Assembly (NCBI GenBank): GCA_033813635.1
Contig: JAPXRI010000044.1
Location: 1-17,519 of the forward strand
Reading direction: 5' to 3'
Length of the DNA stretch: 17,519 bases
DNA from: JAPXRI01 sp033813635
GTDB lineage: Bacteria > Bacillota > Clostridia > Oscillospirales > QAMX01
The number at the start of each line of letters is the position of its first letter. Position 1 is the stretch's first letter. The translations under genes were made by a program, and so were the position numbers. The notes beneath the pieces were generated by a model that saw nothing but the letters and a program-made list of their open reading frames with translations, was not told where the DNA came from and did not search any database. Below, one piece after another: positions 12,640 through 17,519 of the stretch.

Positions 12640-14151
12640 GTGAAAAACGCGTTGTTTAAATTAATATTTCCGGTTTTGGCGATAACGCTTTTTGCTTCGC
12701 TCGGCATAAGCGCACTGGCGGCCGGAACAGGAGCGGATCCTTTAATTTCCTTCTCCTACATGCAGAATAAGGTTAAAAACGAGCTGATTCAGTATATCAC
12801 CGGGAAAGCCAATGAGGCAATCGCGCTGGGGAGCAGAAACAACGCCGTCTCCTCCTTCGGGCAGAGCGCCTACGACGGGCTGACGCTCGAAAGCCTCGCG
12901 GACTCTGTATCGGACCAGCTTGTGGGGAACGCCGGTCTGCCCTCCGAAATACCATCCGTGAACCACCAGAGAGAGGTCAGTCTGACCTCCGACTGGAGGA
13001 TGATCGCCTCCGCAGGCAGCACGGTTTACGTGAAATCGGGCAGCGTCACCGCAAACCCGGGCGAAAGCGGCTCGATTATCAGCGTAAAAGATAAAGCTGA
13101 AATTACGGCTGAAACCGTGCTGAGCAAGGGCGGCTACGTCGTCGTCTCGGAAAATGGCAGTGTGACGTTTACGCCCGGCAGCGACGGCGCGACGCTTTTC
13201 GTAACCGGGGTCATGACATATGGGAGGCCGATTTCGGGATCGATCTCGATTAGCGGCTCGGCGGTCTACGGGCAAAAGCTGAGCGCGGACCTCACCGCGC
13301 TTCTGCCTGCCGAAACTACTTCCGGCAACCTCGCCTATCAATGGATGAGAAACGGCGAGGTCGTGGCTACGTCGGCCGATTATACGCTGACCGAGCAGGA
13401 CATCGGCAGCAGCATCACGCTGACGGTGTCCGGCAGCGGAGTCTATATCGGCTCCCTGACGTCGGCGCCGCTGGTTCCGGGCAAGGCGGGACAGGACGCC
13501 CCCGCGGCTCCGTCGCTCTCAGGAAAAACATACAACGAGGTCACCCTTGTCGCGGTTTCGGGCTGCGAATACCGGTGTGGGGACGGCGCCTGGCAGACGA
13601 GCCCCACGTTCCGGAACCTAAGTCCGAATACGACCTATACATTTTATATCAGAAAAGCGGAGACTGCGGTTTGCCTCGCAAGCCCGCAGAGCGCGGCGCT
13701 ATCCGTGACCACATATCCCGCCGAAATATCATCGCAGAAATACCACCTAAACGCGTCCGCCGGGCTGATCTCGCAGATAAATACCGGGGTGTCGGTGTCC
13801 GAGTTCCTGTCAAACCTCAATTATCCCGCGCTTGTGAAAGTGTACAACGGGGGCGCGGAGGTGACGGGTAGCGCACATGTCGGCACCGGTATGACCGCGA
13901 AGCTGACGGTGGACGGGAACGTGCTGCAAAGCCTGACCATCGTCGTGACCGGCGACGTGAACGGCGACGGAAAGATCACGCTGACCGATTTTGTGCAGCT
14001 AAAGGCCCATCTGCTCGGGAAAACAGTATTCTCCGGCGGCTGTGCGCACGCGGCGGACGTGAACGGCGACGGAAAGATTACGCTGACCGATTTTGTCAAG
14101 GTCAAAGCGTGTCTTCTCGGAAAAGAAACGATTACAGGGATAGGATATTAA
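12640..14151 (+). CDS. Secreted dockerin protein with Ig-like and Fn3-like domains, no visible enzyme domain
   Basis: The 503-residue product has a signal peptide (MKNALFKLIF, hydrophobic to about 26, ALAAG cleavage). An N-terminal region (about 30-195) opens DPLISFSYMQNKV, a start I recall from other secreted clostridial proteins, and has a helix then beta-rich sequence. An Ig-like domain follows (about 198-280, YQWMRNGEVV), then an Fn3-like domain (about 288-360) and a beta-rich spacer. The end is a type I-like dockerin (437-497) with two calcium loops: Asp439/Asn441/Asp443/Asp450 and Asp473/Asn475/Asp477/Asp484. The partner-specifying loop positions 10-11 are Leu-Thr in both repeats. No catalytic domain is recognised, so it may be a structural or ligand-binding subunit. 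GTG 12640 has GGAGGTGA 9 nt upstream. The cohesin gene follows 17 nt later. Confidence 0.88.
   Translation: MKNALFKLIFPVLAITLFASLGISALAAGTGADPLISFSYMQNKVKNELIQYITGKANEAIALGSRNNAVSSFGQSAYDGLTLESLADSVSDQLVGNAGLPSEIPSVNHQREVSLTSDWRMIASAGSTVYVKSGSVTANPGESGSIISVKDKAEITAETVLSKGGYVVVSENGSVTFTPGSDGATLFVTGVMTYGRPISGSISISGSAVYGQKLSADLTALLPAETTSGNLAYQWMRNGEVVATSADYTLTEQDIGSSITLTVSGSGVYIGSLTSAPLVPGKAGQDAPAAPSLSGKTYNEVTLVAVSGCEYRCGDGAWQTSPTFRNLSPNTTYTFYIRKAETAVCLASPQSAALSVTTYPAEISSQKYHLNASAGLISQINTGVSVSEFLSNLNYPALVKVYNGGAEVTGSAHVGTGMTAKLTVDGNVLQSLTIVVTGDVNGDGKITLTDFVQLKAHLLGKTVFSGGCAHAADVNGDGKITLTDFVKVKACLLGKETITGIGY
13954..14101 (+). repeat. Near-identical duplicated dockerin calcium-loop segments
   Basis: DNA from 13954 and from 14056 is almost the same over about 42 nt (one clear third-position change, ATC to ATT) and encodes DVNGDGKITLTDFV twice, 102 nt apart. 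Confidence 0.85.
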
Positions 14152-14168
14152 CGTTGGGGAGCAGAAAA

Positions 14169-15413
14169 ATGATAAAAAAGAGTTTGGGGATCATCGCTGC
14201 GCTTATTGTAATTTTCGCGGCTGCCGCACCCTCCTTCGCCACGGCGCCGACGCTCTCGATAAGCGGGAGCTCGACCGTCAGGGCAGGGGACACGATCACG
14301 CTGAAGGTCTATTTGAACGGCACGGGCCTGTTGTCCGCTCGCGGTAAATTTGTCTATGACGCCAGCAGGCTTACCTACCAGAGTTACGGCGGCACCATCA
14401 GCGGCTGGTCTTACGACGTAAGCTCCGACGGTGCGGGGAACATAACGTTCATATGCATCAACGACGCGCTCAATTCGACGATCAATTCAAGCAAGCAGCT
14501 GATTTCGCTGACCTTCAAGGTGAAAAGCGGCCTGTCGACGGGCACGAACATCAAGGTCTACTCAAGCGGTGTCGAGGTGAGCGACGGCAATGCCGATTAC
14601 TACCCCTCCGCAACCTATTCCGTAAACCTCGCGGCGCCGCTCTCCGGGAATACGAACCTCAAAAGCCTGACCGTCGGAAACGCGACGATTTCGCCGGCGT
14701 TCTCGTCGGGCACCACGAGCTATTCCGCATCCGTTTCCTATGATATCTCCAGGCTCAGCGTGTCGGCCGCGGCAGAGGATTCCGGGGCTAAGGTGAGCGT
14801 GTCGGGAACGGATCTCTCGGTGGGGCAGAATACGGTGACAATAGTCGTGACCGCGCCGAACGGAGCCACGAAGACGTACACTATCTCCGTGACCAGGGCG
14901 CAGGACCCGAACTATGTTCCGAGCTCGAACGCGAACCTGAAAACGATTAATCTGAGTGCCGGAATTCTTTCCCCCGCATTCGATCCGGCGGTTACGGAAT
15001 ACGCGGTGTATCTCCCGTACGAGCTTTCCAGCATAACAATCGGGGGAGAGGCGGAGGACGAGAGGGCCTCCGACGTCGCCGGGGTTGAGCAGCAGCTTGA
15101 GCTCGGCGAAAACAGGCTCAAGATTACGGTTACGGCCGAAAACGGCTCCACAAAGGACTACTATGTGACGGTATTCCGAATGCCCCAATATAACGCCTCA
15201 AGCGAGACGGAGGCGACGACGGCCGCCGAGACGACGGATCCCGCGGAGACCGCGGAGACCACGGAATTGGAAAATCCGACGGAGGATCCGGAGGAGGGAT
15301 TGTCCCAGGTCGGGGACGTGCCGTTCTGGACGCTCGTCGTGGTCGGGATAGTGTGCGCGATGACGGGATTCGGCGCGGGCTATTTCGTAACACACGGCCA
15401 TAAAGAGCAATAA
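14169..15413 (+). CDS. Membrane-anchored single-cohesin protein (anchoring scaffoldin-like)
   Basis: The 414-residue product has a signal peptide (MIKKSLGII, core to about 20, SFATA cleavage). A cohesin domain follows (about 27-155: STVRAGDTITLKVYL, FVYDASRLTYQS, LISLTFKVKSG). Two cadherin-like beta-sandwich repeats come next (about 163-244 and 256-337, both with NLKxxxL...SPAF...Y and NG(A/S)TK(T/D)Y). A Thr/Glu/Ala-rich stalk (341-383) leads to one transmembrane helix (385-407) and a short tail. It should present its cohesin outside the membrane and bind a dockerin, most simply the one encoded upstream. ATG 14169 has GGGGAG 7 nt upstream. The 17-nt gap and shared promoter make an operon. 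This is shorter than classical scaffoldins: one cohesin, no sugar-binding module and no sortase motif. Confidence 0.88.
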   Translation: MIKKSLGIIAALIVIFAAAAPSFATAPTLSISGSSTVRAGDTITLKVYLNGTGLLSARGKFVYDASRLTYQSYGGTISGWSYDVSSDGAGNITFICINDALNSTINSSKQLISLTFKVKSGLSTGTNIKVYSSGVEVSDGNADYYPSATYSVNLAAPLSGNTNLKSLTVGNATISPAFSSGTTSYSASVSYDISRLSVSAAAEDSGAKVSVSGTDLSVGQNTVTIVVTAPNGATKTYTISVTRAQDPNYVPSSNANLKTINLSAGILSPAFDPAVTEYAVYLPYELSSITIGGEAEDERASDVAGVEQQLELGENRLKITVTAENGSTKDYYVTVFRMPQYNASSETEATTAAETTDPAETAETTELENPTEDPEEGLSQVGDVPFWTLVVVGIVCAMTGFGAGYFVTHGHKEQ

Positions 15414-15427
15414 CAGTTTAAGGCGTT

Positions 15428-15476
15428 CGACGGCGCGGAGCGAAAATTCGCTCCGTTTACCGTCGGGCTTTGTTTT
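15428..15476 (+). terminator. Terminator of the dockerin/cohesin operon
   Basis: Two stacked stems, CGACGG/CCGTCG (15428-15433 with 15460-15465) and CGGAGCGAA/TTCGCTCCG (15436-15444 with 15447-15455), are followed by a T-rich tail (TTTGTTTT). Confidence 0.85.
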
Positions 15477-15548
15477 AAGATTTTATGCGGACAACGCGGG
15501 AATAATAAACCGGTATACCGGCTTAGAAGGAGTAAATGGAGAATAATC

Positions 15549-16823
15549 ATGTTCGAAATAATTTCTTTGGAGAACGGCGTGCGAATTGTCGCGGAGAAGC
15601 TCCCGTATGTGAGAAGCGTCTCCGTCGGAATATGGGCGGGAAGCGGCACAAGACACGAGCCCCCGGAATTGAACGGCATTTCGCATTTTATTGAGCATAT
15701 GCTGTTTAAAGGGACCAAGACAAGAGACGCCTCGGAACTCGCGGAGCTGATGGATATGCTCGGCGGCGAGGTCAACGCGTTCACAACCAGCGAGTGCACC
15801 TGCTATTACGGGCGCGTGCTCGATACGGAGCTGCCAAGGGCGGTCGGACTGCTCTCGGATATGTTTTTCAACAGCAGGTTTGACGAGGAATGCGTCAATG
15901 TCGAGCGGGGCGTAATCAACGAAGAGATAAATATGAGCATGGACGAGCCCGAGGAGTTCTGCATAGACAGACTTCTGCTGGGCGTATTTGACAAGACGCC
16001 GCTCGGGATGCCGATTCTCGGGACGCGGGAAACCCTGAAAGGCATCAACAGCGAGACGCTGCGTTCATATATGAAATCCCATTATACGGGCGATGGGATC
16101 GTCATCTCCCTCGCGGGCAACTTCACCGACGGGGACATTGACAATATCAAAGCCGTGTTTTCCGCCTGCGCGGCTGCGAAAAGACCTCAGAGCGGGGAGA
16201 GCAGGTACCGGCCCCATATATCTGCCGCGGTCAGACAGACGGAGCAGAGCCATATCGCGATCGGTTTTCCGGGCTTGTCATACCGTTCCGACCGGCGCTT
16301 CGCGCTCGCTCTTTTGAACGGCATCGTCGGCGCCAATATGTCGTCCCGCCTATTCCAGAGGGTGAGGGAGAAGCTCGGGCTGTGCTATTCTGTATACTCG
16401 CTGCTGGCGACCCACGAGGATACGGGCGCCTTCGTGGTGTATGTGGGGACGGGAAAGGAAACGGAGAGGCAGGCCGTCGTCGAGATCGGCGCCGAGATTT
16501 CAAGGCTCGTGCGCGACGGCATAACGAAAGAGGAATTGAGCAAGGTGCGTACGCAGATTAAGTCCGGCATGCTGATGTCACTGGAATCCACCTCGGCAAG
16601 GATGACCCATATGGGCAAAAACCTGCTTTTGGCCGGGAGAGTACCGACTGCCGACGAGATAGCGGCGAAGTACGACGCCGTGACGGAAGCGGATGTCATG
16701 GCACTCGCCGCGGAGATGTTCAGGCCGGAAAACGTCTCGATATCCGCGGTCACCCAGGAGGGCGAAGCCGGGCGATACCTTGAGTGGATTAACGAGGGGC
16801 TCTCTGGAAACGCCGGAAAATAA
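15549..16823 (+). CDS. M16 family zinc metallopeptidase (YmxG/PqqL-type)
   Basis: The 424-residue product carries the inverted zinc motif HFIEH (46-50: His46, Glu49, His50) and the distal acidic ligand in ERGVINEEINM (Glu125 or Glu126). The second-half M16 domain has the conserved MSSRLFQRVREKLGLCYSVYS segment (about 260-280). The length fits the about 420-residue single-chain bacterial processing-peptidase-like group. There is no signal peptide. It probably degrades or processes peptides. In Firmicutes such genes often sit near housekeeping loci, as here before yloU-fakA. ATG 15549 has GGAG (15538-15541) 7 nt upstream. Confidence 0.93.
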   Translation: MFEIISLENGVRIVAEKLPYVRSVSVGIWAGSGTRHEPPELNGISHFIEHMLFKGTKTRDASELAELMDMLGGEVNAFTTSECTCYYGRVLDTELPRAVGLLSDMFFNSRFDEECVNVERGVINEEINMSMDEPEEFCIDRLLLGVFDKTPLGMPILGTRETLKGINSETLRSYMKSHYTGDGIVISLAGNFTDGDIDNIKAVFSACAAAKRPQSGESRYRPHISAAVRQTEQSHIAIGFPGLSYRSDRRFALALLNGIVGANMSSRLFQRVREKLGLCYSVYSLLATHEDTGAFVVYVGTGKETERQAVVEIGAEISRLVRDGITKEELSKVRTQIKSGMLMSLESTSARMTHMGKNLLLAGRVPTADEIAAKYDAVTEADVMALAAEMFRPENVSISAVTQEGEAGRYLEWINEGLSGNAGK

Positions 16824-16842
16824 CCCGCAGGGATAAATACTC

Positions 16843-16871
16843 TTGTAAAAAGAGGAAAGATATAGTACAAT
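16843..16871 (+). promoter_or_regulatory. Promoter of the Asp23-family/FakA operon
   Basis: TTGTAA (16843-16848) and TACAAT (16866-16871) are spaced by 17 nt. The roughly 65-nt leader to 16944 contains a second TATAAT-like box but no clear hairpin. Confidence 0.68.
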
Positions 16872-16944
16872 ATTCCAATAAGAAGTATTTGTATAATCTG
16901 TAGGCCGATTTATTCGATGCAGCGCAGATGGAGGTTCTTAAAAC

Positions 16945-17292
16945 ATGAAGATCGTGACAAATAAAGGTTATATCGAGATATCCGATAAAATCATCTCGGT
17001 GATAAGCGGATACGCCGCGCTGAACTGTTTCGGTGTCAAGGGGATGACGGTGAGAGGAATCGGCGACGAACTTGTCCTGCTGCTTAAAGGCGAAAATTTC
17101 CATAAAGGCGTCAAGGTGAGGGTAACGGGCAACAGCGTAAGCATCGAACTGCATATCGCCGTAGAGCACGGTGTCAATATGAAGGCCGTCGCGAGGTCGA
17201 TTATGAACGAAGTCAAATATGTCGTGGAAAAACAGACGGGAATAAAGGTCAGCCGTGTCGATGTTTTCGTAGATTCCATCATTGTGAGCTGA
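16945..17292 (+). CDS. Asp23/Gls24 family protein (YloU type)
   Basis: The 115-residue product is a single Asp23/Gls24 domain: GYIEISDKIISVISGYAALNCFGVKGM at the start, VRVTGNSVSIELHIAVEHG in the middle and VKYVVEKQTGIKVSRVDVFVDSI at the end. Small cytosolic relatives such as B. subtilis YloU are encoded next to the fatty-acid kinase gene, as here. The exact role is unclear. Family members are linked to envelope stress and lipid metabolism. GGAGG (16930-16934) lies 10 nt before ATG 16945. The next gene starts 25 nt after its stop. Confidence 0.93.
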   Translation: MKIVTNKGYIEISDKIISVISGYAALNCFGVKGMTVRGIGDELVLLLKGENFHKGVKVRVTGNSVSIELHIAVEHGVNMKAVARSIMNEVKYVVEKQTGIKVSRVDVFVDSIIVS

Positions 17293-17317
17293 CAAATCAT
17301 TTCGGGAGTTGGGTAAC

Positions 17318-17519
17318 TTGAAAAACACTGTGAACGGCATTGACTTCAAGGAGATGCTGATAAATGCGGGCGCGGCGGTCGAAAATCAGAAACAGGCGTT
17401 GAACGAGCTGAACGTCTTTCCGGTGCCGGACGGAGACACCGGCACGAACATGTCGATGACGATTAACTACGCGATCGGTGAGATCAGGAATTTTGACAGC
17501 GAGTTAATCTCAAAAATGT
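17318..17519 (+). CDS. fakA: Fatty-acid kinase FakA (YloV/DAK2-type), N-terminal part
   Basis: The frame starts at TTG 17318, with GGGAG (17304-17308) upstream, and runs off the window after 67 codons. NVFPVPDGDTGTNM (residues 32-45, with Asp38 and Asp40) is the metal/ATP-binding motif of the DAK2 kinase domain, and IDFKEMLINAGAAVENQKQALNELN matches the family N-terminus. FakA phosphorylates fatty acids delivered by FakB proteins for phospholipid synthesis. GTG 17330 is an alternative start. The gene follows the Asp23-family gene as in many Firmicutes. The 3' part is missing because of the window edge. Confidence 0.9.
   Translation, partial: MKNTVNGIDFKEMLINAGAAVENQKQALNELNVFPVPDGDTGTNMSMTINYAIGEIRNFDSELISKM

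Noticed and set aside
14562..15188. 208-codon open frame on the - strand
   Set aside because: It is antisense to the cohesin gene. Its sequence is Arg-rich and low in complexity, typical of a shadow frame.
15536..15694. ATG with AAGGAG only 3 nt upstream, opening a 52-codon frame over the M16 gene start
   Set aside because: The spacing is too short for good initiation and the sequence is the +1 shadow of the conserved M16 N-terminus. The M16 start at 15549 has its own GGAG at proper distance.

Overview
The window looks like part of a chromosome from an anaerobic Bacillota of class Clostridia, probably Oscillospirales-like (inference). The reasons are consensus -35/-10 promoters with 16-17 nt spacing, strong GGAGG-type ribosome binding sites, GTG and TTG starts, a DUF6062 protein, the Asp23 (YloU) / FakA (YloV) gene pair, an OGG1-type DNA glycosylase and a cohesin/dockerin pair. 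Base composition is moderately GC-rich. I see no CRISPR array, no rRNA and no intact insertion sequence.

Layout. 1-322: a long hairpin with a T-run, an orphan LacI-type palindrome and tRNA-Gly(CCC). 374-463: a 29-codon remnant that resembles the start of a GNAT acetyltransferase. 542-1696: a cytosolic sialidase-like BNR (Asp-box) protein. 1816-1891 (-): tRNA-Gly(GCC) with a perfect consensus promoter. 1969-2282 (-): two overlapping small ORFs. 2437-3417 (-): a secreted SH3b-SH3b-C39-like peptidase. 3593-5785: a GH42/GH14-like glycoside hydrolase. 6027-6725 (-): a DUF6062 protein, divergent from an OGG-type glycosylase (6799-7629) through promoters whose -10 boxes overlap. 7680-9401: a GH2 enzyme. 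9522-11215: a small ORF plus a two-gene ABC-2 exporter. 11312-11758 (-): a Fur-family regulator. 11852-12487 (-): a CBM9-like protein. 12640-15413: a secreted dockerin protein followed by a membrane-anchored cohesin protein. 15549-16823: an M16 zinc peptidase. 16945-17519: an Asp23-family protein and the start of FakA, cut by the window edge.

How the genes fit together. Three glycan-active proteins (BNR, GH42/14-like, GH2) have no signal peptide, so they probably act on imported oligosaccharides. No sugar transporter lies in the window. The most striking unit is the two-gene operon at 12640-15413. One product is exported and ends in a two-repeat dockerin. The other carries a single cohesin, two cadherin-like beta-sandwich domains, an acidic Thr-rich stalk and a C-terminal membrane helix. 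This suggests a minimal surface-display system in which the dockerin protein, which has no visible enzyme domain, is held on the membrane by its partner. The rest is mostly housekeeping (oxidised-guanine repair, M16 peptidase, YloU/FakA) or metal/stress regulation (Fur).
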